Assembly (NCBI GenBank): GCA_020436085.1
Contig: JAGQYM010000035.1
Coordinates: 1-48,248 of the forward strand
Direction of reading: 5' to 3'
From: Cyclobacteriaceae bacterium
GTDB taxonomy: Bacteria > Bacteroidota > Bacteroidia > Cytophagales > Cyclobacteriaceae
DNA: 48,248 nucleotides
The position numbers and the translations under genes are program-made. This document shows positions 16,356 to 25,043 of the stretch, piece after piece (the stretch's first letter is position 1; every line of letters starts with the position of its first letter). The notes under the pieces are model-generated. The model worked only from the letters and a program-made list of their open reading frames with translations, made no database searches and was not told where the DNA came from.

Positions 16356-17786
16356 ATGGAATCAATAGCCACTAAGGACCATCTTTATGTAGAGGTTGCA
16401 GACCGAATTGAAAGCTTAATTGAAAAGAACTCACTTCGAGTAGGAGACAAGTTGCTTTCTGTTCGTGCGCTAAGTAAAGAGCAGGGCATCAGCTTGAGCA
16501 CGGCATTTCAGGCGTACTATCATTTGGAGAGTAAGGGATTGATTGAAGCACGACCGCAATCGGGATATTATGTTAAGTATTCACCGCAGCTCGGTCGTGA
16601 TGTGCCTTCCTGTTGTAAACCTGCGGAGGAATGTACGCCCGTGAGCCTGGATGAGATTATCGCAAGTGTTTACAAAGGTTTGCGCTCTCCAGAATTGATT
16701 CACTTTTCAGTTAGTTCTCCGGACTACTCACTTTTGCCTACTGCCAAGCTCAACAAATCAGTAATTCATGCTTTAAGGAATTCGGTTGACAGTTGTTTGA
16801 ACTACGAAGACTTTGAAGGAAATGAAGCCCTGAGGCAACAGATTGCGCGTCTTTCATTCAATTGGGGTGGTGCATTAAGTGAGAGTGACATTGTAATAAC
16901 CAATGGTTGCCTGGAAGCCTTGTCGCTGTGTTTGAAAGCTGTCACACAGCCAGGAGATGCAGTTGCCATCGAGTCACCTACATACTACGGTATTTTTCAA
17001 GTGATAGAAAGTCTTGGGCTTAAGGTGGTAGAAGTTCCTTCGCATGCTGATACGGGGATAAATCTTGAATATTTGGAGGATGCCATTTCCAAATTTGACA
17101 TCAAGGCATGTTTGTTTGTCTGCAACTTTAACAACCCATTAGGAAGTTTAATGCCTGACGAAAATAAAAAGGCTTTGGTGGAATTGTTGACCAGAAAAAA
17201 TATTCCATTGATTGAGGATGACATTTACGGTGAACTTTATTTTGGTAAAACACGACCCCGTACATGTAAAGTATTTGACAAAGAAGGAATAGTACTTCAG
17301 TGTGGATCATTTTCAAAGTCTCTGGCGCCAGGCTATCGTATTGGATGGGCTGTACCAGGTAAGCACAGAGATAAAGTGGTAGCGTTGAAGAGAATGAACA
17401 ACGTGTCCACCAACACACTACTTCAGGAGGCGATTGCTAATTTTCTTCAGAAAGGGAGATACGAATTGCACCTTCGTCATTTGCGAAAGGCACTTCATAC
17501 CCAATGTTTGAAATACAGTCAGGCGATTGCTGAATTTTTCCCTGAAGACACCAAAGTAACTCGTCCACAAGGAGGATTCTCATTTTGGATTGAGATGAAT
17601 GAAAGGGTGGATGCTTTTAAGTTGCATAAAAGAGCTTTAAAACATAATCTAGGTATCGCTCCGGGTCATATCTTTTCTTCAAGAGGTCAGTTTCAAAATT
17701 ATTTCAGGATATGCTATGGTCTTCCATGGAATGAAAGAGTAGAAGAAGGGTTGAAAATTTTGGGTGACCTTATCAAAAAGTATTAA
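16356..17786 (+). CDS. MocR/PdxR-family regulator: GntR DNA-binding domain fused to aminotransferase-like domain
   Basis: The 476-residue protein has a winged-helix GntR domain (about 8-75: LRVGDKLLSVRALSKEQGIS, then YYHLESKGLIEARPQSGYYV). It is joined to a fold-type I aminotransferase domain with NFNNPLG at 257-263, EDDIYGEL around 288 and the PLP lysine in SFSKSLAPGYRIGW (Lys321). MocR proteins use PLP or a PLP-amino-acid adduct as the signal and usually control an adjacent divergent gene. Here that would be the exporter-decarboxylase operon. Retention of all PLP contacts is consistent with ligand binding; catalytic activity is not needed for the role. Confidence 0.93.
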   Translation: MESIATKDHLYVEVADRIESLIEKNSLRVGDKLLSVRALSKEQGISLSTAFQAYYHLESKGLIEARPQSGYYVKYSPQLGRDVPSCCKPAEECTPVSLDEIIASVYKGLRSPELIHFSVSSPDYSLLPTAKLNKSVIHALRNSVDSCLNYEDFEGNEALRQQIARLSFNWGGALSESDIVITNGCLEALSLCLKAVTQPGDAVAIESPTYYGIFQVIESLGLKVVEVPSHADTGINLEYLEDAISKFDIKACLFVCNFNNPLGSLMPDENKKALVELLTRKNIPLIEDDIYGELYFGKTRPRTCKVFDKEGIVLQCGSFSKSLAPGYRIGWAVPGKHRDKVVALKRMNNVSTNTLLQEAIANFLQKGRYELHLRHLRKALHTQCLKYSQAIAEFFPEDTKVTRPQGGFSFWIEMNERVDAFKLHKRALKHNLGIAPGHIFSSRGQFQNYFRICYGLPWNERVEEGLKILGDLIKKY

Positions 17787-17804
17787 ATCGATAAAAAACT
17801 AAAC

Positions 17805-17835
17805 TTTTTAGGGGATGGTGTAGTTACTATATTTG
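17805..17835 (+). promoter_or_regulatory. Probable sodA promoter
   Basis: TATATTTG at 17828-17835 matches the -7 consensus TAnnTTTG. A TTTTT stretch sits at 17805-17809, where TTG is expected. The predicted transcript would begin about 30 bases before the sodA ATG. Confidence 0.45.
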
Positions 17836-17872
17836 AATGCGAACTTAATTTCTCACTTAATAATCAATACTT

Positions 17873-18472
17873 ATGGCTTTCACACTTCCAAAATTACCAT
17901 ATGACTTTAATGCATTGGAACCACATATAGATGCTCGCACTATGGAAATACACCATGGTAAGCACCACAATGCGTATGTGACCAATCTAAACAACGCGAT
18001 TGCTGGTTCTGATGCTGAAAAGCTTTCAATCGAAGACATTTGTAAAAACATTTCAAAGTATCCGGTGGCAGTTAGAAACAACGGTGGAGGACATTATAAT
18101 CACAGTTTGTTTTGGACCCTGTTAAGTGCAAAAGGAGGAAGTCCCTCTGGAGCATTGTTGGATGCGATCAACGCTGCGTTTGGCAATGTAGATGAAATGA
18201 AAACTAAATTTAATGCTGCAGCAGCTGGACGCTTTGGTTCAGGTTGGGCCTGGTTGATTAAAGATGCGAGTGGCAAGCTGGCGATCACAAGCACTCCGAA
18301 TCAGGACAATCCGTTGATGGATATCGCTGAAACAAAAGGAACGCCAGTCCTTGGATTAGATGTGTGGGAACACGCCTACTACCTGAACTACCAAAACAGA
18401 CGCCCTGACTATGTAGCAGCATGGTGGAACGTGGTGAACTGGGATGAGGCAGCGAAGAGATTTGCTTCGTAA
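17873..18472 (+). CDS. sodA: Superoxide dismutase, Mn-type or cambialistic
   Basis: The 199-residue protein has the Fe/Mn SOD ligands His27, His77 ([11 protein letters not shown]), Asp163 and His167 (LDVWEHAYY). The residues around His77 and Gln144 (TPNQDNPLM) follow the Mn-SOD pattern of Escherichia coli SodA rather than the Fe-SOD pattern. Bacteroidota enzymes of this type can be cambialistic, so metal use is uncertain. It dismutates superoxide in the cytosol; no signal peptide is present. It appears monocistronic, with a promoter-like site upstream and a strong terminator downstream. Confidence 0.95.
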   Translation: MAFTLPKLPYDFNALEPHIDARTMEIHHGKHHNAYVTNLNNAIAGSDAEKLSIEDICKNISKYPVAVRNNGGGHYNHSLFWTLLSAKGGSPSGALLDAINAAFGNVDEMKTKFNAAAAGRFGSGWAWLIKDASGKLAITSTPNQDNPLMDIAETKGTPVLGLDVWEHAYYLNYQNRRPDYVAAWWNVVNWDEAAKRFAS

Positions 18473-18495
18473 TCGAACTAGCGCACAAAAAATAA

Positions 18496-18516
18496 AAAGG
18501 CCCGAAAAGGGCCTTT
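18496..18516. terminator. Bidirectional rho-independent terminator
   Basis: AAAGGCCC (18496-18503) pairs with GGGCCTTT (18509-18516) around GAAAA. T-rich tracts follow on both strands. It ends sodA on the plus strand and the TPR-to-outer-membrane-protein operon on the minus strand. Confidence 0.88.
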
Positions 18517-18537
18517 ATTTTTTGAAATATCTGGATT

Positions 18538-18966
18538 CTAATTTCTTTTAATCACGTAACTCAAGCCCACCCGAATTCCAAATTCGGTTGATGCAAAATA
18601 GAAATCGCCCATCCCCTCAATTCTAAGATACTCAGTAAGGGCTTTTGCGTAACCAGCACCAAGAGATGCATCATTGGCACCGATGAGTCCACGAAAGCGG
18701 ACAAATACATTATCGTTGGCATACCATCTTGCTCCCATCATGAACGAGCTCTTTTGATCGGTCCATATCTCTGCCCCCAAGCCTACCGCAAAGTGACGGA
18801 CGACAAAGTAGTTGGCTTCCAAGCCGACCTGTGCTCTTTCAAAAACACCGGGGTTGTCAGTTTTGATGATATCAAGTCCACCGCCAATCATGATATCATT
18901 TGTACTTTGACAAAATGCAGCGGATGCAATAAAAGCCAGGACGGTAATTAAGATTAACCTTTTCAT
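18538..18966 (-). CDS. Small outer-membrane beta-barrel protein
   Basis: The ATG at 18966 gives a 142-residue protein opening with the signal peptide MKRLILITVLAFIASAAFCQ. The longer frame to 19065 lies inside uvrB. The mature part is a run of alternating amphipathic strands (IMIGGGLDIIK, AQVGLEANYFVV, FAVGLGAEIWT, SSFMMGARWYA, VFVRFRGLIG, FGIRVGLSYVIK), as in eight-strand porin-family barrels. The role is unknown. It lies 25 bases after uvrB and is the last gene before the shared terminator. Confidence 0.78.
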   Translation of the reverse strand: MKRLILITVLAFIASAAFCQSTNDIMIGGGLDIIKTDNPGVFERAQVGLEANYFVVRHFAVGLGAEIWTDQKSSFMMGARWYANDNVFVRFRGLIGANDASLGAGYAKALTEYLRIEGMGDFYFASTEFGIRVGLSYVIKRN

Positions 18967-18991
18967 TTGTGGTTGTGTATAGATTAAAACA

Positions 18992-21016
18992 TTAGTTCTT
19001 CTCCTCAATTGCCTTTTGCAAAGCAAGATATTCATCGCGAAGGCGTGCTGCCTCAATAAACTCAAGTTCCTTAGCTGCTTTCTCCATTGCCTTTCTCGTT
19101 CGGTCTGCCATCTTTTGCAATTCTTCCTTACTTAGATAAGTCACTACAGGATCGGCAGCAAGTGATTTTTCCTCTTCTTCGATATAGTATCTTTTGGTCG
19201 ATTTTTTTGAATCTGCCACTTTGGTTTGACCAAGTATCGCTTCTTTTGACTTCAGAACGGTTTTCGGTACAATTCCGTGTGCCAGGTTGTAATCAATTTG
19301 TGTTTTTCTTCGTCTGTTGGTCTCATCAATCGCCACTTGCATGGATTCAGTGATCGTATCAGCATACATTATCACCTTGCCATTTTCGTTTCGGGCTGCA
19401 CGACCAATGGTTTGAACAAGAGAGCGTTGATTTCTGAGGAACCCTTCTTTGTCGGCATCTAGGATAGCTACTAAAGAAACTTCTGGCAAGTCTAGACCTT
19501 CGCGCAATAGATTAACACCTACCAATACATCAAAAATACCAAGGCGTAACTCGCGAAGTATTTCCACGCGGTCAAGCGTTTGAACTTCACTGTGAATATA
19601 TCTGCACTTTACGTTGGCACGCTCTAAAAACTTTGTTAGCTCTTCGGCCATTCTTTTCGTCAGGGTGGTGACTAAAACCCTTTCCTTTCTTTTAACACGC
19701 TCATCAATTTCTTCCAGCAGGTCATCAATTTGATTCTTACTAGGACGAACATCAATTTCAGGATCGAGCAAACCTGTGGGGCGAATTAACTGTTCGATTA
19801 CTACTCCCTCTGATTTCCTGAGCTCGTATTCGGCAGGGGTTGCGCTTACATAGATCACCTGATTAAGAATGCCTTCGAATTCGTTGAATGTCAAAGGACG
19901 ATTATCCATGGCTGATGGTAAACGGAATCCATAATCTACAAGGTTTACTTTTCTGGATCGATCGCCTCCCCACATGGCTCGAATCTGTGGCACGGTCACG
20001 TGACTCTCATCTATTACCATCAGAAAGTCATCTGGGAAATAGTCGATAAGGCAGAATGGTCTCGCTCCAGCATTTCTTCTGTCGAAGTATCGGGAGTAGT
20101 TTTCTATTCCACTGCAATAGCCGAGTTCCCGCATCATCTCGATATCAAACTCCGTACGCTCCTTCAGACGCTTAGCCTCCAAATGTCTTTTTTCACCTTC
20201 AAACATTTGCACCTGCAGCACCATATCGTCCTGAATCTCCTTGATCGCTAGTTGAAGGAGGTCTTTGCCGGTGACGAACAAGTTGGCCGGAAAGATAACC
20301 GCCACCTTTTCATCCGAAATCTTTTTTCCTGTAAATGGATCGATAAGCTGAATACCTTCGATTTCATCTCCAAAAAAATAAATCCGGACTGCATAATCTG
20401 CGTAGGCTAGAAAGACATCAACCGTGTCGCCCTTCACGCGAAATGTACCACGTTTGAATTCGGCTTCAGTTCTACTATACAGAATATCGACCAGCGCGAA
20501 TAGAAATTGATTTCTGGGTATTGATTCACCAACAGCAAGTTGAATTCTGTTCTTTCCAAACTCCTCAGGATTACCAATACCATAAATACAGGAAACAGAA
20601 GCAACCACTAAAACATCCCGCCTTCCGGAAAGGAGTGACGATGTTGCACTCAGCCTCAGTTTTTCAATTTCTTCATTGATCGACAGGTCTTTTTCAATAT
20701 AGAGATTGGAGCTTGGAATGAAAGCCTCCGGCTGATAGTAGTCGTAGTAGGATATAAAATACTCTACCGCATTCTCTGGAAAAAATTGTTTGAATTCTCC
20801 ATACAATTGAGCTGCGAGTGTTTTGTTGTGACTTAGGACAAGAGTTGGTCGATTTATTTTTGCTACAACATTGGCAATCGTAAATGTTTTACCAGAACCA
20901 GTTACGCCCAGCAGAGTTTGATGTTCCTCTCCAGCCAGTATACCAGACGCCAGTTGTTCAATGGCTTTGGGTTGGTCGCCAGTTGGTTCATACTCACTGC
21001 TTAGTATAAAATCCAT
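18992..21016 (-). CDS. uvrB: Excinuclease ABC subunit B
   Basis: The 674-residue protein has Walker A GVTGSGKT at 37-44, the beta-hairpin region [21 protein letters not shown], the helicase motifs (DESHVTVPQ, then QTIGRAARN) and a C-terminal UVR domain ([22 protein letters not shown]) for UvrC contact. UvrB verifies DNA damage and loads UvrC in nucleotide excision repair. Length and motifs are complete. It sits 15 bases after aroE in the TPR-led operon, an unusual place for a repair gene, so its expression may depend on the promoter at 25000-25030. Confidence 0.97.
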   Translation of the reverse strand: MDFILSSEYEPTGDQPKAIEQLASGILAGEEHQTLLGVTGSGKTFTIANVVAKINRPTLVLSHNKTLAAQLYGEFKQFFPENAVEYFISYYDYYQPEAFIPSSNLYIEKDLSINEEIEKLRLSATSSLLSGRRDVLVVASVSCIYGIGNPEEFGKNRIQLAVGESIPRNQFLFALVDILYSRTEAEFKRGTFRVKGDTVDVFLAYADYAVRIYFFGDEIEGIQLIDPFTGKKISDEKVAVIFPANLFVTGKDLLQLAIKEIQDDMVLQVQMFEGEKRHLEAKRLKERTEFDIEMMRELGYCSGIENYSRYFDRRNAGARPFCLIDYFPDDFLMVIDESHVTVPQIRAMWGGDRSRKVNLVDYGFRLPSAMDNRPLTFNEFEGILNQVIYVSATPAEYELRKSEGVVIEQLIRPTGLLDPEIDVRPSKNQIDDLLEEIDERVKRKERVLVTTLTKRMAEELTKFLERANVKCRYIHSEVQTLDRVEILRELRLGIFDVLVGVNLLREGLDLPEVSLVAILDADKEGFLRNQRSLVQTIGRAARNENGKVIMYADTITESMQVAIDETNRRRKTQIDYNLAHGIVPKTVLKSKEAILGQTKVADSKKSTKRYYIEEEEKSLAADPVVTYLSKEELQKMADRTRKAMEKAAKELEFIEAARLRDEYLALQKAIEEKN

Positions 21017-21031
21017 AATGAAGATTTTATT

Positions 21032-21772
21032 TTAGCTATTCCAGATAGCCCAGGCTTTTTCAGCCTGAATGTGTAGCATCTCCAACCCGTTTTTAATTGA
21101 CGCTCCCCTCATTTCAGCTTTCTGAAGGAATTGAGTTCTCGCAGGATTGTAGATAAGATCGTAAACGAAATGTTTCGAAGTTAGTTGATCGTATTTAATA
21201 GGCGGGTAGCCGTCTGTCTTCGGAGACATCCCCAGCGGGGTTGTATTTATAACAAGATTACACTCGCTGATAGCATCACTGTTTTTCAATTCTTCGTATG
21301 TGAAGTCGGCTTTGTCCTTGTTTCGTGATACGAGTTTAAAGGTTATACCCAGGTCCTTTAAGGCTTGCTGCACGGCCTTGGATGATCCGCCCGTTCCAAG
21401 AACGATGGCAGATGCATTGGTTGTTTCAATGAACCACCGTGTAAGCGTTTCTTTGAATGCAATGCTATCTGTGTTATAACCAGATAGTTTATTATCCTTG
21501 ACCTTGATTACATTAACCGCACCTATTCCTTTCGCATTTTCATCGATGTTATCTAGCAAAGGAATCACAGACTCTTTGTATGGAATTGTCACGTTCAACC
21601 CGCACATTTCGGGATTGTCTGCGATCAGCTGGTTAAGGTCATCTATCTTTTTTAACTCGTATAAATCATAGTGATAGTCGCGAAGTCCATCTCTAAAGAA
21701 TTTCTCATCGAAATAATTTTTAGAAAATGAATGACTAACGGTGAGGCCTATGAGACCAAATTTCTTTTCCAT
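21032..21772 (-). CDS. aroE: Shikimate dehydrogenase (NADP+)
   Basis: The 246-residue protein has the shikimate-binding SHSFSKN near residue 13, the catalytic NVTIPYK (Lys66), GYNTD (Asp102), the nucleotide-binding GTGGSSKAV at 126-134 and the family's NTTPLGM segment. It reduces 3-dehydroshikimate in aromatic amino acid synthesis. It is slightly short compared with the usual 270 residues but complete in motifs. Its ATG is one base after the stop of the DUF368 gene. Confidence 0.94.
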   Translation of the reverse strand: MEKKFGLIGLTVSHSFSKNYFDEKFFRDGLRDYHYDLYELKKIDDLNQLIADNPEMCGLNVTIPYKESVIPLLDNIDENAKGIGAVNVIKVKDNKLSGYNTDSIAFKETLTRWFIETTNASAIVLGTGGSSKAVQQALKDLGITFKLVSRNKDKADFTYEELKNSDAISECNLVINTTPLGMSPKTDGYPPIKYDQLTSKHFVYDLIYNPARTQFLQKAEMRGASIKNGLEMLHIQAEKAWAIWNS

Positions 21773-21773
21773 A

Positions 21774-22712
21774 CTACGGTTTGGTTTTCAGGGCGCCTGC
21801 CAACTTTTCAACAAACACAACGATAAGCACCCCGAGCGCGACAAATAAGATTGACTGAAAGATGAGAGGATCATTCCCTGTTTTTTCAAGGTATTGCCCC
21901 GGCCATATACTTTGATCAAATGCGGGTACCTGTTGACCAGCGTGATTGAGTCTAAACGAAACCACCTCTTTCCAGGGCCACACTTTGTTGAGAGATCCCA
22001 GCATAAATCCAGCTAACAAAGCTAAAGTTGGAAATCGATAATGCTTTAATATCCAGCTCAAAAATCTTGAAAAACTTAAAATTCCAACAATGCAACCTGC
22101 CATGAACACAAGTACCACCGGGATGTTGAATTCGATCAGAGCTTGAATCATGTACTCATACTTTCCGAGAAGCAAGAGAATAAAAGCCCCAGAAATGCCG
22201 GGAAGAATCATTGCGCAAATGGCGAGAACGCCACAGAAGAAAATAAAGAATAAGTTAGATGGCGTTTGTGACGGGCTGATCACTGTGATCCAGTAAGCAA
22301 TCGCGATCCCAGAGATCCCAGACAACACTATCGCGAATGACCACTTCTTCACTTCTCTTAAAATGAGCGGAGAGGAAATAAGTATTAAACCGAAGAAAAA
22401 AGACCAAACCGGAATGGGATAAGTAGCCAGAAGAAAACCCATAAGCTTGGCAAGTGACAGAAGGCTGGTAATAACACCCGTAAAGACGGCAATCAAAAAC
22501 GATCCATTAATCTTTTTCCAAAAGGATGAAAAATCAAATTTTTTAAGATAAGCAAGCGCATCTGCGTCAATGTTTTTTATTGACTCAATCAATTCCTCGT
22601 AGATGCCAGTAATAAATGCAATAGTTCCCCCCGAGACTCCAGGAATGACATCAGCACCACCCATACCTATTCCCTTAATATAGAGGAACAAATAGTCTTT
22701 AAATCGTCTCAA
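21774..22712 (-). CDS. DUF368 membrane protein, undecaprenyl-phosphate transporter family (PopT-like)
   Basis: The 312-residue polytopic membrane protein has the two hallmark DUF368 segments: GGADVIPGVSGGTIAFITGI near the start and MILPGISGAFILLLLGKYEY in the middle. Work on Vibrio and Staphylococcus linked DUF368 and DedA proteins to flipping undecaprenyl phosphate back across the inner membrane. It may thus recycle the lipid carrier for peptidoglycan and for the exopolysaccharide made by the nearby cluster; that link is inference. It is six bases after the phosphosulfolactate synthase homologue. Confidence 0.9.
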   Translation of the reverse strand: MRRFKDYLFLYIKGIGMGGADVIPGVSGGTIAFITGIYEELIESIKNIDADALAYLKKFDFSSFWKKINGSFLIAVFTGVITSLLSLAKLMGFLLATYPIPVWSFFFGLILISSPLILREVKKWSFAIVLSGISGIAIAYWITVISPSQTPSNLFFIFFCGVLAICAMILPGISGAFILLLLGKYEYMIQALIEFNIPVVLVFMAGCIVGILSFSRFLSWILKHYRFPTLALLAGFMLGSLNKVWPWKEVVSFRLNHAGQQVPAFDQSIWPGQYLEKTGNDPLIFQSILFVALGVLIVVFVEKLAGALKTKP

Positions 22713-22718
22713 CGGATT

Positions 22719-23522
22719 TTAGTCAGCGTAGAATGGTGGAGCATTGTTGCTCTTCTTCTTTTCTAATCCCAGAAAATGTAAAAAAGTATCGCCACGGAGC
22801 CCGAGTCTTAGTGTTTCCAAAGGAATCACTTCATTCGGTGCGATGTTACCTAGGTTTACGTTTGCTCCAAGTAACTTAATAAACCACACTTGTTGTGCCT
22901 TTTGTGGAGCCTCCCAAATAATTTTTTCAAAAGGAATTTTTGTCAAAATCTCCTGTACAAGTCCTGATCGGACTTCACCGGTGGCGCGGAACAATCCAAC
23001 GTTACCACTCTCTCTTGCTTCCCCGATCACTTTCCAGGCACCCGCATCAAGTTCCTTTTGCATAAGCTCAATCCATTGGTAGGGCGGAATTATTTTTTCA
23101 GCATCCTTTGAACCCACTTCGGAAAGTACCGTCACTTGCTCTGACAACCTTGATATATAGTCGAGCTTCTTGTCGTGGTCTAAATCAATAGAACCGTCAG
23201 AGACTTCCGCGAAGGACATATCATATTTATCGAGCACCTTTCTGTAGTCGTCAAATTGATCGCGGATGATGAAGGCTTCAAACAAGGTGCCTCCAAAGTA
23301 GCAGGGGATACCTGCATCCTTGTACACTTTCAATTTATCTTTGAGATTGGGCGTGACATACGATGTGGCCCAACCTAATTTAACAATGTCTATGTGATCG
23401 GCTGCAATGGTCATCAGGTCCTCAACCTCTCGAACGCTCAACCCCTTATCCATCGCCATAGTAAAACCTATTTGCCTGGGCTTTGAGGTGCGCTCAGGTA
23501 GATTCCTCAACGTGTAGTTCAT
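22719..23522 (-). CDS. Phosphosulfolactate synthase (ComA) family protein
   Basis: The 267-residue protein has the ComA-family pattern from the start: RPRQIGFTMAMDKG-like opening (here KPRQIGFTMAMDKGLSVREV), DIVKLGWATSYV, CYFGGTLFEAF, FAEVSDGSIDL, then VIGEARESGNVG and WEAPQKAQQVWFIKLLGANVNLGNI. Archaeal ComA adds sulfite to phosphoenolpyruvate to make phosphosulfolactate, the first step of one coenzyme M route. In a bacterium without methanogenesis it may feed sulfolactate or cysteate, for example toward sulfonolipids; that is inference. The ATG overlaps the stop of the TPR gene by one base (TAATG). Confidence 0.88.
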   Translation of the reverse strand: MNYTLRNLPERTSKPRQIGFTMAMDKGLSVREVEDLMTIAADHIDIVKLGWATSYVTPNLKDKLKVYKDAGIPCYFGGTLFEAFIIRDQFDDYRKVLDKYDMSFAEVSDGSIDLDHDKKLDYISRLSEQVTVLSEVGSKDAEKIIPPYQWIELMQKELDAGAWKVIGEARESGNVGLFRATGEVRSGLVQEILTKIPFEKIIWEAPQKAQQVWFIKLLGANVNLGNIAPNEVIPLETLRLGLRGDTFLHFLGLEKKKSNNAPPFYAD

Positions 23523-24931
23523 TACTGATTCTCTTTTCTAAATTGATCTATGATTTTGAAGAGGGCCTTTTGCGTTTCTGGCTTTGGAAAAAAATCAAAC
23601 AACATTCGATGCCCTTCAAAATCCAAAAGTAGCGCATTTTCAAGAAAATTGAATGCTTCCTTAAAGTGGCCATCCTCTATGTGATATACTGCAATGCGAT
23701 AGAGAAAGTCGGGCTCGTTTGGAATTTCTCCCAGGCCTTGCTCAAGTACCTCTATCGCTTTTTTATATTCTCCTTGTTCGTAGTAAATGAAAGACCAATT
23801 CAACCAGATCTCTTTGTCAGTCGATCCGTAGTGACTTGCCTCTTCGTAGGCGCTTATACTTGAAATGGTATTACCAATCTTGAATTCAGCATGCGCTGCA
23901 GCTTTCCAGTACTCAGCATTCTGACTATCAAGCTTGATAGCTTTATTAAAAAAATGAAGTGCCTGATACCACTTTTCCTGTTTCTCAAGGCAACTACCAG
24001 CTCCGAACCAAGCTTCATCATAAAATGCATCCAGCTTTGCTGCCTTTTGAAAATACTTTAACCCGAGATCATATTGCTCCAGATTTTCATAGGCAGCGCC
24101 CATTGAGCAATATACCTCAGGGCTGGGGCCTTCAATGTCTATCGTTCTTCTAAATGAATCGAGCGCTTTTGTGTATTGCTCTGAATTCAGATAGGTGTTA
24201 CCCATGTTGTATGATGCAGACGCAAAAGACTCATCAATTGCCAGGGCATATTCATAAGCTTCAATCGCTTCAGTGAACTTCTCTAGTTTATTACACACGA
24301 TCCCCAGATTGTACCACGCAGCTGCAGAGTATGGGTCCTCATCGATAAATTTCTTGTAATAAGAAAGGCTGCTTTCCAGTTGCCCTACAATATCAAGACA
24401 AAACGCAAGTTCATATAAGGCACCTTCGTGAGCGATGTTCAGGTCAATGGTTTTCTTGTAAGCCTCTATGGCTAGTTCGTACTCTTCAAGATGCTGATGT
24501 GCAAGGCCAATGTTATAGTAGACTTCATCAGCCTCTTCATCGGTGAACGAAAGTGCCTGCTCGTAGAGCTCAATAGCCTCTCGATGTTTCAATTGTAAAG
24601 AAAGAATTGAGCCCATCGAAATGTAAATCTCAAGGTCAGTCGGATGAAGATTTCTTGCTTTCTCAAGCAGCGAAAGCGCTTCGTCATATTCTTCGAGGTT
24701 CGAAAGGATCTGTGCTTTCACTGTGATGAGCTCGGTAGAGAATGGATATAGGTCCATCGCTTGATTCACAGCTACGAGTGCTTTCTTGAATTTAGAATGT
24801 TCAAGATAGTAGTCGATGATTGTTTCGTAGGAATTGATTTCGAAGAATTCGTTGGAGTTCTTCTTCAAACTTTCTTCAAACCGCTTAATCAGCTCTTCCT
24901 CTTCTTCGCGTTTCCTAAAATCGTGGGCCAT
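23522..24931 (-). CDS. TPR-repeat protein
   Basis: The 469-residue soluble protein has no signal peptide or membrane helix. From about residue 40 to 430 it consists of roughly eleven 34-residue tetratricopeptide repeats (for example YDEALSLLEKARNLHPTDLE, HREAIELYEQALSF, FTEAIEAYEYALAIDESFAS and WYQALHFFNKAIKLDSQNAE). It should form a superhelical protein-binding scaffold; partners are unknown. It is first in the operon behind the promoter at 25000-25030 and is translationally coupled to the ComA homologue. Confidence 0.9.
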   Translation of the reverse strand: MAHDFRKREEEEELIKRFEESLKKNSNEFFEINSYETIIDYYLEHSKFKKALVAVNQAMDLYPFSTELITVKAQILSNLEEYDEALSLLEKARNLHPTDLEIYISMGSILSLQLKHREAIELYEQALSFTDEEADEVYYNIGLAHQHLEEYELAIEAYKKTIDLNIAHEGALYELAFCLDIVGQLESSLSYYKKFIDEDPYSAAAWYNLGIVCNKLEKFTEAIEAYEYALAIDESFASASYNMGNTYLNSEQYTKALDSFRRTIDIEGPSPEVYCSMGAAYENLEQYDLGLKYFQKAAKLDAFYDEAWFGAGSCLEKQEKWYQALHFFNKAIKLDSQNAEYWKAAAHAEFKIGNTISSISAYEEASHYGSTDKEIWLNWSFIYYEQGEYKKAIEVLEQGLGEIPNEPDFLYRIAVYHIEDGHFKEAFNFLENALLLDFEGHRMLFDFFPKPETQKALFKIIDQFRKENQ

Positions 24932-24999
24932 CCGATAAATGGTTTTCCTAAAATAGGCAAAAATATCCCCGCTAAAAACAAGTGAAGGGGAATTAGTGG

Positions 25000-25030
25000 C
25001 AAAGGTAGTGCAATAAATAAACGGGGCAAA
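25000..25030 (-). promoter_or_regulatory. Promoter of the TPR-comA-DUF368-aroE-uvrB operon
   Basis: On the minus strand TTTG (25030-25027) is followed by exactly 19 bases and then TACCTTTG (25007-25000), a full match to the Bacteroidota TTG-N19-TAnnTTTG promoter. It lies in the 112-base gap between the epimerase stop and the TPR start, giving a leader of about 60 bases. Confidence 0.68.
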
Positions 25031-25043
25031 CTTGCGAAATTCA

